Positions 1-11,970 are shown, numbered from the stretch's first letter. The stretch is DNA of 64,000 bases from Ectobius pallidus (GCA_964059195.1 CAXKWD010000003.1:17342606-17406605); one strand, 5' to 3'. The notes: generated by a model not told the origin, from the sequence alone. Numbers and translations: made by a program.

Positions 1-1460
1 TTTTGGGTATATTTAGGTCGCTGATGCCAACCGTGGCATTAGTTTTGCCCTATCAGCTGTAGTTTTTGAGATATGGTATTACCATTATGCATATTATCCC
101 ATTTTACGTTTGATATAAATCAAAAAGTGCCTATTTGTAGCTTCTAAATCATGTCAAGAAAAAAGCAACACACTATCGTTACATTAACATTACAATAACA
201 ATATACCATGGGGTCTTTCAAAAACTCGATATTATCATATATTGTACAGTCGTTTATGACTTATGAGCTGTCAATTTGAGGGCCAAAAAATGCTGCTTTT
301 AGTTTTTCTGTACTTCGTACAGTTTTCGTCCTACGTGTCCAAAGTATGGTCAAGAACCTTCACTAGCTATATTATCAAGCAAGATTTTGTTTCGCTAGAC
401 TCAGAGTTCACGACTAAACCCCCCCCCCCCCACCTCGACAAAAGTAGAGCTGGTAGAGAAAAACTGTTCACATATTTGGAATAAGCACATTAAGTATAGC
501 CAAAATCGGGTAAAACATCTGACACACCAAACAAAAAGTTATTTTTTGTTGGGCTGTGTTATATATTTGATTTGATCGAAATGAAAACAAAAAAATTGGA
601 CAATGTTTACTTTTAAGTCTATTACGACATTGTGCTGAAATGATTTTTGAAATTAAGGGTTGCTTGTTAAAATTTCAGAGACAGGAACATTGTATAATTC
701 GTTCTTCTTTGCAAGCTAGTTTTTGCACTTCAGCTGTAACCTTTTTGGCGATTGGCGCGGAGGAATCTAGTTAGTACCTCAGTCAAAACACGTCCGAATT
801 GTGGGTTATTTTGGTACGGGAGTAGTGCCCTACATCTTCGCATACTAGGTGTAAATTGCTTTGTTTATTTGGATGAACCTCCATCCATTGCATCTTCAGT
901 CTTTCTGGCGGCACTCTGGCGTGACCTACTTAATAATTTACTCACTTTTCATGGATGTTACGATGAATGACCTTTCAATTGTTTATTCTGCATTTTGTCT
1001 TAATGGGCGTAGCAGTAAAAAGAGAACTAAGTCGCAAGTAATTTTGTTTTAAATTTCTACTTGGAGAAATAGGGTTTCTAGAATTTCCACACTTCCTTGG
1101 ATATATAAAGGTAAATGTAAATTTGAAGGAATTCGACTAATTTCGTTGTTTTCCTATTCAGAAGTGGATGAAATTTTCGTGGCGTATAGATCATGATTAG
1201 GCATACTGTAATTAAAACGTATTCAGAGAAAACTGACATTCTGTGTTTGAGTTCCTTTAAGATAATTATGTTTTTTAAGGGTTCATGTTTGGGACACTTT
1301 AACAGTTTAAATTTAAAATTCAAACTAGAATATATTTTTGTATGATTTAGGGAATGGCCACGAAGTTAGCAGGTAAAGGATTTCAAGTTTAGTAAAACAT
1401 GTAGTTTATGAGAGCTATGATTTTTAAGAATTAGAAAATTGGGTTATTTGAAGGTCCACT
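1..1460. other. AT-rich DNA with nothing recognised
   Basis: No gene, terminal repeat or retroelement end is recognisable. A C10-12 run lies near 419-431. Short open frames are chance frames. If the B56 gene runs on the plus strand, this would be upstream intron or intergenic DNA. Confidence 0.5.
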
Positions 1461-1466
1461 AATAGG

Positions 1467-1645
1467 GTGGTTGGTTTATGATTCTTTAACGACGGGATGT
1501 TTAGAAACTTAGGCCTGTGACCGTTGCCGGTGTGCCGGAATTTTATCCCGCAGGAGTTCTTTTACATGTCAGTAAATCTTATTGACATGGTCATGCCCAC
1601 ATAAATGCATCGACTATTGGCAGAGTTCGAACCTGCAATCTGGTT
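1467..1645 (-). mobile_element. tRNA-derived SINE, degraded copy (family A)
   Basis: Read on the minus strand it has a B-box-like segment (AGGTTCGAACTCTGCC near 1622-1637), then a body with ATTTATGTGGGC and TCCGGCACACCGGCAACGG, and a tail GTCGTTAAAGAATC. The same order occurs in the better-kept copy at 47900-48085. The A-box end is lost. The element is a pol III retroposon that depends on LINE enzymes (family knowledge). Confidence 0.7.
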
Positions 1646-2269
1646 TTATATGTATATTTCTGTGTGTGTTTATACACGTGCACCTGATTTTGTGTACGTG
1701 TGGTATGAAATGAAAAAAAAAAAAAATCAGAACTGGACAGTACTTACTTTTAAGTTTAGATATATCCAAGCTATAAATATGGTTTAACAAATTACTTTTA
1801 AATGTTTTCCACTTTCAAGACACCTACCATGTATTCTTGTTTCTTCCTTGCCGTTAAAAGTATGCTCTGGTATTGGGAATTCTTCCAGACAGCTAGGCCT
1901 ACTGAATATTGCATCGAATTTGAAACACAGAGAAACATAAAACTGTATGAACTTGTCGTTACTGCATGTAGGCTATATTTGTATGACACATTCAGAGTTA
2001 AACGTAATAGTTCTTCATTCCAGGGGAAGTCGCAGTTTTTTTCCTCCAATTTAAAATACCAGATCAAATAAGAGTAGTTCAAAAGTTGCACTTTGTATCG
2101 GATGGAATTTTGTTTTCGATACTTACATTTTTGAGTGACGTAAATGAGCAAACGCCAAACACCCACACACAGACATAACTTTTGTAATTCTCTGCGAGAA
2201 CTATTTATTGGGGGGGGGGGAACGTGCATTTCAAGGGATTTTGTTGTTACCAGCCTTTTTTATAATGAC

Positions 2270-3000
2270 TAGGGCAAGGCGTTTGATGATTTTGCATCTT
2301 TTTTGTATGAAGGTTAAAAGATAGCTCGAATATAATATAAATGTGTATCACGAAATAATTGATTAAATAAGGGCAAATTGTTTTTGCATTTTTCGTAATT
2401 TTCAAGAAATAGGTAATTTTTAGGAAATTTTTGGTCATTTTCTGCATAATTAGGTGATTTTTGGCGTTTTTTGTTTTTTTAGGCATTTTAAGTCATGCTT
2501 CAGTGGAAGTAGAGAGGAGCTTTATCATGTACAGATCGTTACTTTCAGACAACAGACAATCGTTTTTATTTGAGAATCTCCGCTAAGTGTTCATAGTTCA
2601 TTTTAATTCGGGTTTATTGTAAACACCATAAATATAGCAGTTTGTTTTGTAGTAATAAAGAATTATTATTTCTTTCTTTTTAAATTACACATATTTTCTA
2701 GGGGTAATTTGATGACCTGCCAGTTCAGAATTTTTTTTCCCTTAAAGGTGTCAAGTAGTATAAATTTATTACTTCTTTATTAACAAAATAAGTGTGTTTT
2801 GTATTGTAAATTCATATATACGCATAGCCATCCATTAAATTGCTTTTAGCAATTCATTACTTAAAAAAACCTAAGTAATAATGGAAAACTTATTGGTCAT
2901 TTAAAAAAAAATTACATGTCATTTTCACTATTTTTGTTATAAATTAATTTTTTATTTTGCATTTTCACACTATTTTATGGTCATTAAATGCCTTGCCCTA
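2270..3000 (+). mobile_element. hAT element, deleted copy 1 of the TAGGGCAAGGC family
   Basis: Ends are TAGGGCAAGGC and its complement. Flanks ATAATGAC (2262-2269) and ATAATGGC (3001-3008) are a near-matching 8-bp duplication, the hAT hallmark. Around 2495-2590 one frame reads VERSF, MYRSLLSDNRQSF and FENLR with an in-frame stop, which resembles the C-terminal dimerisation region of hAT transposases. The element is otherwise AT-rich and non-coding. A second copy in the opposite orientation lies at 58828-59508. Confidence 0.88.
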
Positions 3001-3356
3001 ATAATGGCGTTATAAAAAAAGTGATGATGGCCAGGCTATTGAGAGAGAAATACAATGTCACGGAGAAGATGGTATCTTTGGTGTTTAAATGCCAGAGCTT
3101 GTATTTAGGACCTTGATGGTTGTATTTAGTTGTATGAAAATATCAGTGTTGGCATTTGAGAGAGGCTAAAGTTAGCAAGCAAGGAGGAGCAATGTTGTGG
3201 GTGTGTCGGTGCAGGTGCCATTGCCAAATGCGTAGCATGTCACCATGAGATGTGCATCCGGAGACAGCATGAGAAGTCTGAGTCATCGGATTTGCCATAA
3301 TTAAAATACATTAATTAACATGAATGAAACATACTGCGGCTGTAACAGGTTGGATG

Positions 3357-3734
3357 TAGGGTTGAGCATCGATGGCCGATGTTTTCATGTCGATGATCGA
3401 TGTTTTCTACATCGATGGAAAACAACCTATGTTTTTGCTAGACATCGATGTTTTTCTAATTAAAAAATAGGATTAATAGGCCTACCTTGGTTCTAAGGTA
3501 TAATTTTATTTACAGCAGCATAATTTCCCAAAATATAGATTTTTTGTATCGATAGTTTATATGGAAATATTTAAGTTTATTTATGAATTTTGCCTAATTT
3601 TCTGAAACCACGACTTTTTATACATCGATGTTTTCCGTCAAAATACATCGATGTTTTCAGGTCGATATTATCGTCACATCGATGGTTACCGCCGATTTTA
3701 ACATCGATGTTTTAACTATCGATGCTCATCCCTA
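3357..3734. mobile_element. Small hAT MITE full of ATCGATG motifs
   Basis: Ends TAGGGTTGAGCATCGATGG and its imperfect complement ATCGATGCTCATCCCTA. A perfect 8-bp duplication GTTGGATG flanks it (3349-3356, 3735-3742). CATCGATG recurs about a dozen times near both ends. It is non-coding. It sits in the 3' tail of the SINE that continues to the right. Confidence 0.92.
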
Positions 3735-3957
3735 GTTGGATGGTTTATGGCTATTTAACGACGGGGGTGTACTGCTACTTGCGAAAGTGATCGTCGCCAG
3801 TGTGCTGGTGTATTGTCATGCAATCGTTCTTTTAAGTGCTTGTAAATCCACAGTTTGTCACATTCACGCAAATGTGTCTTCGTTCTGGGCCAGGATCGAA
3901 CCCGCGACCTGGGCATAGAAAGCCAGTGCTATAGTAACTGCGCTACCCAGCCCGACT
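3735..3957 (-). mobile_element. tRNA-derived SINE (family A), interrupted by the 3357-3734 hAT
   Basis: On the minus strand it opens GTCGGGCTGGGTAGCGCAG (A box), then CGCGGGTTCGATCCTGG (B box), then a body with ATTTGCGTGAATGTGACA and a tail ACCCCCGTCGTTAAATAGCC. The same layout as 47900-48085. The tail end TTGGATGG forms the target site duplicated by the hAT insertion. Confidence 0.88.
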
Positions 3958-4679
3958 TGACAGTAAGATTCTCGTGCATATAGGGATGGTGAAAAAATTA
4001 AAGAAAAAGTTTGCAAAAATCGTAATCTGAACTAATGCATATGATGGTTTTAATAACGTTGTGGTGTGGTGTAATAAAATAGGAATTTTTAAAATCCAAC
4101 TGTGTTTTATACTCCTTTGACCATCGAGGCCATGTCGTGAGTCCAGATTTTGTGTGTGTAGGCCATGGAATCATTGATTCTCAACTATCTTCTGTTGTTG
4201 GGGTATTTTTATGGCGTCAAGAATTTCAACCGACATTTGTTTCAATGAAAATGATACAGGGAGAAGCAAAGCGGACGAGTCGTGTTAAGTAAATATCCAA
4301 TTCGGCATCCGCCTCCACGACTGGGGAAAACATGAAAAAACTTATATCAAATTGGTCGATCACGGGATAAAATAGGATTGTAATAAGCCAATGTTGTTTT
4401 CATAAACCTTTTGTTCGACAGTACTCTAATACGCTTAAGTTATTACATGTGACTTAACATTATCATAATGACATTTTCACACTGTTGTCCAACTGTCAAT
4501 TAATAACGTATACGGAACAATGTTCAAGCCTTGAAAGCAGCAATTCAAACTGCAAAATAATCAACGTGTATTCCGTTCATGTTAATTTTAATATTATAGT
4601 AAATTGTCTTCATTTCGTGTGTTTTAATGCGCGTTGCTTTGAGGTTAAAACGCCAAAAGAAGGCATGATCTCCTTGCAA

Positions 4680-5205
4680 GCCGTCACCTGCTATCTATCG
4701 CAAAAGACGAGAATTTACTAACAGCTAATCGCCGAGGCAGAGAGAGTCGTTTCTTTGATGAATTGCAAATTTCACCTGAACTGACTGCAATTCTGACCGG
4801 ACATGGGAAGACCAAATCATACCTAAACAGGGTTGGAATAATAGACAATCCTCTTTGCTCATGCAACCAAGAGGCACAAACAGTGGAACACCTAATATAT
4901 TCTTGCGAAAAGTTAAAATGTGAAAGGGCCACTCTTAGAAACGATAAAGAAGTGAGAACTGGACAAAGGCCAGTGACACAAAAGCATTATTTAATCTATA
5001 ACTAAAAGAATTTAGAAAATTGGTCCATTCTATAGATTTCAAACAGTTGTAGATAGTTAATTAACACTAATGTAAATGTTAAGTAAATTTATAGGATTAA
5101 GGATGTAGATAACTAGTTTTAGATGTAGCAACCAAAATTGCACGTACTTCGCCTACTACTAGTTTGTAATGAAGCATGCTGAAAATAATAATAATAATAA
5201 TAATA
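4680..5205 (+). pseudogene. 3' end of a LINE with RNase H and CCHC tail (I/Jockey/R1-like)
   Basis: The frame from about 4740 reads SPELTAILTGHGKTKSYLNR, then a zinc-type motif C-x-C-x8-H-x4-C (LCSCNQEAQTVEHLIYSC) and KLKCERATLR. This is the extreme C-terminus of RNase-H-bearing non-LTR polyproteins. The frame stops at 5005, but the usual last residues (KEFRKLVHSIDFKQL, stop at 5052) continue in another frame, so there is a frameshift. An untranslated end and (AAT)n follow. It is heavily 5'-truncated and dead. Sequence similar to 4450-4757 recurs at 52280-52530. Confidence 0.8.
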
Positions 5206-5420
5206 ATAATGTTTTATTTTGCCTGGTAGAGTTAAGGCCATAGGGCCTTATCTTCCACTCAATCAGGATAAATACATATTACATTAAAAGAAATCTACAA
5301 AAATACAAATACAATAGATATCATACATAATAATACAAAATTGTAGCAATAGAATAATAATACAATATTGATCTGCCTATATTAAAACATACGCGTAAGA
5401 AAAAAATGCGTCCAATAATA
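5180..5420 (-). mobile_element. LINE/SINE 3' tail with CCTGG hairpin, copy a
   Basis: On the minus strand the text runs GGCCCTATGGCCTTAACTC, TACCAGGCAAAATAAA and then (ATT)n. Related text occurs at 44437, 50010 and 18945. Two blocks can pair (CCTGGTAGAGT..AAGGCC against GGCCTT..ACTCAATCAGG), giving a conserved hairpin just before the tail. The left boundary is shared with the (AAT)n of the preceding LINE. Confidence 0.6.
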
Positions 5421-5571
5421 TGCAGAGAAAACATTGTGAATTAAAAATTATATATAATTGAGTGCGTATATAATTATAATATTCTACTATAATATACACT
5501 AAAATTGAAACTTAAAACTAAGAAATTAACAAATTTAAGCAATATAGGCTAAGTGCTATGAAAATAGTGTA

Positions 5572-5979
5572 TAGTCCAGTTATTCATTGGATGGCCAGGC
5601 GGCTTCAAAGAGATAAACCATTAAGTCGGTTTCTTTATGTTAATTGATCTGACTATATCGGTCTTGGTTTCCGCTTTCCAAAACAAAAGCAACGTTGCAA
5701 TATTCTCTCATTGTTATCACTGACCTCAGTTCTTCCCTCGCTTTAATCAATTCACACGTGTTATCGTTTACTGTAACTTGATCTTGCAACCTCGTGTTTC
5801 ACTCCACGTGGAGTTGACGAGTAGCTGTCATATCTGTCGCAGGACATTCTTAGATTTTGATTGGCTGGGGTAACTAGCTGATTGGTGCGGTAAAATTAAA
5901 GAACATGGGTTGAGCTGTCGGCAAACTTTACCTCCTAACGAAAGGAAGCCGCCTGGCCATGCAATGAATAACCAGAGTA
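5572..5979. mobile_element. MITE with about 35-bp terminal inverted repeats
   Basis: The left end GTTATTCATTGGATGGCCAG plus GCGGCTTC is matched by the right-end complement with a few differences. No transposase is present. Short TA-rich flanks make the duplication ambiguous (TA or GTATA). A perfect 12-bp palindrome CTCCACGTGGAG lies near 5803. The open minus-strand frame across the right end is a by-product. Confidence 0.75.
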
Positions 5980-6224
5980 TACAATATAAGCGATATATTT
6001 TTAATATAGTCACTTAAATGAAAAACAAAGTATTCTGAAAACTCAAAGCTTAGATATTTAATTATGATCGAATAAATAGTCGTATGCAATTTGTGTATAA
6101 TGGTTATTAATGGTTATTAAGACATTTCCTTAATTAATGTCATTATAGGCACATTGCGTAATGAACTATTGTGGCTAAACACAACACGAGCAAAAGATAA
6201 AATCAGGTAAACTGATGTAAAAAA

Positions 6225-7092
6225 GTGCCAGTATGTTTTTGTTTAATCAGTTATGACTGCAATTATGATATGCAGAATATGTTTTTTTAAAAAATTGATT
6301 TCCAAGTTAAGCTCCAGATTTATTAATTAAGCAGGGCTTACGGAAGAAGAAAGGTCTACCATCTCGGCCACCTGGGTCATTTTAACGGTCTAGTTGGATA
6401 AGCGCATGTAAAACAATAGTGTTTTTTGTCATAGCTACCTGTATTTTAATTTCCAAGGCCTTACAAGATCACAGTAAAACAATAGGCTATGTTGTCAAGA
6501 TAACTGATTTTCATTTTTTTTTATAAATTCTTTCGAATACGTATATTGCCATAAAATAGGCACTAAATTGAGCATTACTCCGAAACAGATCAACCGATTT
6601 TATCCATTATGAATAGACGTCTTCCCACGGACATTGTAAATGTGTATACCAAGTTTCATAAAAATCCGGTAAAGCGTATTTGAGTTACCGCGTCTTTAAA
6701 ATATACACTAAATTGGGTTTTACTCCGGTACCGGTCAACAGATTAGGTTCAAATTCAATAGGGCACTTCTCATGGACGTCATAAATGGGTATACCAAGTT
6801 TCATGGAAATCCGTTACAGCGTATTTGAGTGATGGCGCCTTTCTATGAGAAAGGCGCCATAATCTATTAAAATAGGCACTAAATTGGGCATTACTCCGGT
6901 ACCGGTGAACTGATTTGGTTCAATATCAATAGGGTTCTTCCCATCGACATTATGAATGTTTATACCAAGTTTCATGAAAATCCGAAAAAGCGTACTTGAG
7001 TAATGGTGCGTACAGACGGACGGACAGACAGACAGACGGACAGACATTTTCTCGTCCCCCACACAATCTCATAAAGTACCATACTGGCACTT
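6225..7092 (+). repeat. AGTGCCAGAATG repeat with a threefold internal tandem unit
   Basis: Both ends carry AGTGCCAG(A/T)ATG in inverted orientation. Inside, a unit of about 155 bp (from AATAGGCACTAAATTG through ACTCCGGTACCGGT to GTATACCAAGTTTCATG and CGTATTTGAGT) occurs three times, starting near 6555, 6703 and 6867; other copies have one. A decayed SINE scrap (CTCGGCCACCTGG) is near 6361. A (GACA)-rich stretch near the right end is family-typical. Confidence 0.8.
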
Positions 7093-7885
7093 AATAAATT
7101 GATAATGTATACCGTGACGGAAGAAATTAAGTAGGCCTACTTAAAATTCAGTTTATTTCAAGAAAGCTGAGAGCTAGTTTTATAAATGCGTTCATTTATT
7201 TTTCTCCTCTTCGAGGGAAGGAAATGAAAGAAATGTGTTGGTTTTGGCCACACTACTGAACATTTGTCATGCCGTGGTATCTTATCGTAACTTTTTTTTG
7301 CTTGAAATGAGTTCATATATTTTATAGGTGGTTGGTTATTCTTTTATATAGCAGATTCTATTGTACATACTTGATGCAGATGGAGACAGGATTAGATGGA
7401 CTCAGCGGATCGCACTGTGATGAAGCTGGACCAAGTCCAAACAGACTGAAGTTGAACACCAGCGGTGACCATTGTTTTGTTGCTGTTGATCCGGTCTGAT
7501 AGAGTCGGGTGCCTATGGAGACACATCTGCATGTTACAGGATCTGTCGTAGATGTATTTTTAATACTACTTTGTTGACACTGATATAATAGTGCTGTATC
7601 GAATTAGACGAATGGAGTTTTAACGCATGCTATAATAAAGCTTTTAAGACACTGTTGTAAACTAGCTAAGAGCAATGAAATGACTTTCTACCCAGTGTCA
7701 TTTTCCATGGAAAATGTTGATATTTTTGTTCTCCATATGGTGACATTTTTTCCCTGCTACTCAAATAATTCAATTTCAGTGAATTTTATTAATTATTTAT
7801 TACATATTATTCGTTTATTCATTATAAATTTGAATTTATAATTTTATTGGAATGATTTCCTTATACAAAAATCTGATGTGAAAGT
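7093..7885. other. No element recognised
   Basis: AT-rich DNA. A slightly GC-richer patch at 7380-7550 has no frame or repeat end that I can assign. Confidence 0.4.
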
Positions 7886-9006
7886 CACATAACTTCCTCT
7901 GCCCAAATAAAAGTTAGCAGTATTCACATATCCTTGTACAGAATCGCAAGACACAATTTTACGCTAATTATGCTGTAAATACATTATAGCCCCTCATTTG
8001 AATGCTGCGACTAAAAACACAGGCTATGGACAAACTAAAAAAGGAAGAAAAACAAGTGACTGCAAACGTTTATTGAACTTTCCGCCATTCAGAATAATTT
8101 CCGAAATTTATCGAATATTCCCCTCAGATATTTCTTCACTGTAAGCATGGCCAACAATACATCTTTCTCACTTCACATACTTATATAGAATAAGAGGCCG
8201 TGAATGTCCGCTTATTGAGTTGTTCACCAGGCAAGACAGAGTATCTACAAACAGTGTGTAGTTTACAACCACTCTTCAGAGATTTTTTTTTAAAAAGTTT
8301 CAAATAAAAGTTTTAGCTCTTGGTATAAGCACTCCATGTACAAAATTTAAAGGAAATCGTTCGAGCCGTTTTTGAGAACCTCGTGACAAACGAAAACTTA
8401 TTCGTGTAAAAGTCCCCTTAAAGTAAGAGAAAGTTGTCGCCACTCTTCGTGTCACAGCCTCAGAAGGTACCTAACCCAAATACAACATTTTGTTTTCGTA
8501 CGACTTTCCGTTACATGAGGCCGTATTGCAAAGAGCGTGTATTCACAGTGGGTGGCTTATAACTACCCTTCGGAGAATTTTTTCGAAAAAAAGTTTCAAA
8601 TAAAAGTTTTAGCTCTTGATATAAGCAACTCATGTGCAAAATTTAAAGAAAATCGTTTGAGCCTTTTTCGAGAAAATCGCGAAAAACGAATAATTCTTCA
8701 TGTAAAGTCCCCTTAAAAATAAGAGAAACTTGTCGCCAATCTTCAGCTGGCATCTTCGGAAGGTACCTGACTCAAATACGAAATTTTGTTTTCATACGAT
8801 TTTCCGTTTTGGAGCTAGCTTGTTCACAGACATTCCACACAGACACACACACACACTGACACACAGACATGTTTCCAAAAAATAGTATTTTTGGATTCAG
8901 GGGGCCTTGAAACGTGTATATATGTTAAAAACTCAACTTCGAATTTTAGGGTCGAAAACAATACTTCCTCTACCTATAGTACCTATGGTACGGGCAGAGG
9001 AAGTAA
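7886..9006. mobile_element. Repeat with CTTCCTCTGCCC ends and an internal tandem duplication
   Basis: Ends ACTTCCTCTGCCC and GGGCAGAGGAAGT are inverted. Inside, a segment of about 285 bp (AAGTTTCAAATAAAAGTTTT to TTTCCGTT) is duplicated in tandem (about 8285-8515 and 8580-8810) with moderate divergence. Part of the same family is at 34560-35065; a short end piece is at 14113-14160. A short CA-rich tract (near 8835) is near the right end. No protein is recognisable; the class is unknown. Confidence 0.7.
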
Positions 9007-9342
9007 AAAACACAAATGTTTTGCTAGAAAGTGTAACTTCACACCTTAAGCTTGATTTGTGGGTGTTTCACTTGGTGTATTTTTGATTAATGCTTACGGG
9101 ATATAATGAGTTAATGCCCTTGTTGACGATACCTCAAGGGCCTAAAACTTTAGCTTAGAAGAAGTTGAAATTAAAATGGTACTTCAAGAAAGTTCAATCG
9201 TGTTTTATTTTGCGAGATAGGTTCATTGCAGTTCAGGCAAGAGTCAATTTCTATTTTGCAGACCTCAGATAATCAAATGAATGTTTGCTGCTGTGTAACT
9301 GATGTTGTCCTTAGGAATTATGAGAAGTTAAAAGCGTATACT

Positions 9343-9345
9343 CTT

Positions 9346-9411
<66 letters not shown>

Positions 9412-9412
9412 T
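9343..9412. repeat. (CTT)n followed by (ATT)n microsatellite
   Basis: Pure CTT units pass directly into ATT units. It flanks the 3' end of the minus-strand LINE fragment to its right, so it may have begun as a LINE tail. Confidence 0.9.
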
Positions 9413-9466
9413 CTTCCTTTCCAAGGATTGGGAGTTATCCCGTTCCACGCTAAAAGTAATTTTTAT

Positions 9467-9751
9467 TTATGGACTTTGATCCTTCCATCTGGTCCTCGGC
9501 CGTCCTATATTCTGTCTTCCCTTTGGGTTGTATAACAAAGCTTGCTTTGGTAGTCTGTCAGATGGCATTCTATTGACATGCTTGTACCACTTCTTTTGGT
9601 ATTTATCTACCTCTTCCACCATACTACTTTTCAGGCCCTGTTCGTTTCTTATATCTGCATTTCTTACTCTGTCTCTGAGGGATACTCCTTGAAGCCTTCT
9701 CATAAATCTCATTTTTGAGCTTTCAGTTTTGTTTTTGTCTTTCTTCCTCAT
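9467..9751 (-). pseudogene. LINE endonuclease/reverse transcriptase C-terminal fragment
   Basis: The minus frame reads MRFMRRLQGVSLRDRVRNAD, then YQKKWYKHVNRMPSDRLPKQ and GRQNIGRPRTRWKDQ. The series R-x-D-R-x-R-N..W-x-x-H-x-x-R-M..P..GR-x-x-x-GRPRTRW is typical of the end of insect non-LTR polyproteins. It is 5'-truncated with no RT catalytic core. Confidence 0.85.
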
Positions 9752-11236
9752 TATCAGGAATTTCCTAAATATCTATTAATACATCCATTTATTGCATTGT
9801 ATTTTATTACGTTTTTATCTAGATCTTGATTCAAATTCACAATTGATAATTCACATCCAAAATAAAATTATTCACTTGTTCTATTAGTTGATCTTTTCTC
9901 ACAATTTGATCTTTTATTTGATCTTTTATCACAATTTTTATCTTCTGTTGTACTTCCCTTGCGTATACGTTCGTCTCTAAAGTGCGTGCATAGTGAAATC
10001 TGTTTGAAGACAGAGTAAACAAGAAAGTCATTGCACTTGCCTTGACATGGAGACAAGTCTAGCGTCTTGAGTTGACTAGGCGACTAGAACTGAAAAACTA
10101 GAGGAAGTGTAGAGAAATAGTTGGAACGAGCGAAGCTTTTAAGTAATTTTTATTGCTGCAAACACAGTCCTTAAGTACGCGTACTGTTACGCAAGTTTCC
10201 ACACGTGCAAGCAACCGTCCAACCTCGATAAGGTTTCGTTTCTCCTTGTAGAGTTAGCGGTAAAACTCAGATAAGCCACATGATTTATCGGCTTAGTTAT
10301 TGCAGTTTGCAGTTGACAAATTTCGTAATTGTTCTGTATATCGTAAAAGTATACCCGTAGAGTTTATTAAGAGTAACGAACTTCTGAAATTGCCGATAGA
10401 TGTATTATGTATATTTAGATAATGCCGATAGATATTTTTATTGGAGGTGGCGAGCACCCCAATAATATTTATGTACATAACTTATATGTTAAGATTTTAT
10501 TAATCCTTAAGAAAAGTGGTATGTTGTTAATAATGCATTAATTATTGATTAAAATTTATGAACAGTGTACATGTTTATTAATTAATGTTGTTTGTGTATA
10601 CACACAGACACACATTGCATAAACAAAATGAATTTGACCTTCCAGATATCCCCCAAAATGTCTGCATTTCTTCACCCAATGGCCAACTAGTTAGATGTAA
10701 TTTTAGTGCATTGTGCACATGCACCGCTTATACACTCGCCTATATACTCACATTGGACATTTCTTTGCACATTAATTTTATTAATTTTTGATGAAGTACA
10801 TTAAGATTATCAGATGAAAGACGAAGTACATCGAAATTATCAGTATTGCATGAATTTGTGGAATAGGACGACAATAATTCCGGCCTCTTATCAGATTAAT
10901 TGTGTGTATGTTTACATAGGTTTTATTTCTTAGTGGTAGTGCACAGTAATTTGTTGCAATAAAAATGTTTACTAAAACCAGGTAAACAATAATAGACTAA
11001 TTGCGAGGATAGACATTATTAGTGACTTCATGGTACTGGAAAAATGTAAAATAAACATATTTAGATACATATCAGTATTTAATTTCAATACCATATGCAT
11101 TTTATCCACCAGTAAAATGTGTATGGACAGTTCTTTGAACAAGTATAGAAAGCAGGCAGACTTGTAGTTAAATAGCGGATTTTCAAATGGCATCTGATGG
11201 AATTTCTCAACAGTAAGTTGGCATGGCTGTCAGAGA
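9752..11236. other. No element recognised
   Basis: AT-rich DNA. An imperfect run of GATC-type units (TTGATCTTTTATTTGATC) lies at 9890-9935. Short frames in it show no family resemblance. Confidence 0.4.
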
Positions 11237-11238
11237 TA

Positions 11239-11970
11239 CAGTCAACCCTCGATTTAATGCCCCTCTTTAGAGTGCCACCCTCGCACTACGCCAGTAAATG
11301 GGAGTGGACGAATTTTCTCCCATATAAAGTACATAAGAAACCTCGTTACTGTGCCAATTCATTTAGTGCCCGTGAATATGACAAAATTTTTACAAAATAT
11401 AGCTTGCAGTGATTTTTTCACTTCCAGCATTCTTTTAAAACTAGCTTGATTGTTAGGAAGATTAAGAAAACTACTGTACTGTATTCCCAAGAAGTGAGTG
11501 TTCACCTGCCACTAACTGAAAATGTAGTTTGGAGGAATGAGGAAGCTATGTTAAGAAGACTGACAGACAGCATGCGTGAAGGTGGAGCCTGTAGAAAGAG
11601 CCCTTCATACAGTAAGGCAATCCAAACTTCCGCTTCTTTTAGTCCAGTGTCCATTCAGCTGTTAAACACTACATTACAGTTACTCGGTTAATGTTAATTA
11701 CTTACATGGATTCACATGATTTCAACCCCTTTGTGTACTGTAGTACTAGACATATACTGAAATAAATTGAGTTACTGTACGGTATTTTATTTTGTAAGTT
11801 CTTTATTTGCTTTTTATTAATTTTTTCTTTCCTAATACAGGACAGTAAATTAATACAGCACTTGTTACTCCATTTTAATTTTAAAAATTTAATTTCGTTA
11901 TAGTGCCACCCTCGCTTTGTGCCAGTAAATGTTAGAGAACGGATGGTGGCATTATATTGAAGGTTGACTG
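11239..11970. mobile_element. pogo/Tigger-like DNA transposon, non-autonomous
   Basis: Ends CAGTCAACCCTCGATT and the complement of AATATTGAAGGTTGACTG-type text, flanked by TA on both sides (11237-11238, 11971-11972). The CAGT..CCTCG start is characteristic of pogo/Tigger. A subterminal block TGCCACCCTCGC..GCCAGTAAATG occurs as a direct repeat near 11270 and 11905. An open frame at 11446-11691 may be a transposase remnant, but no DDE motif is visible. Confidence 0.82.

Noticed and set aside
3357..3734. Regularly recurring CATCGATG motifs as a CRISPR-like or satellite array
   Set aside because: Spacing is irregular and the segment is a hAT MITE with a perfect 8-bp duplication; the host is an animal.
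9226..9453. Plus frame with Leu and Ile runs
   Set aside because: Product of the (CTT)n/(ATT)n microsatellite.
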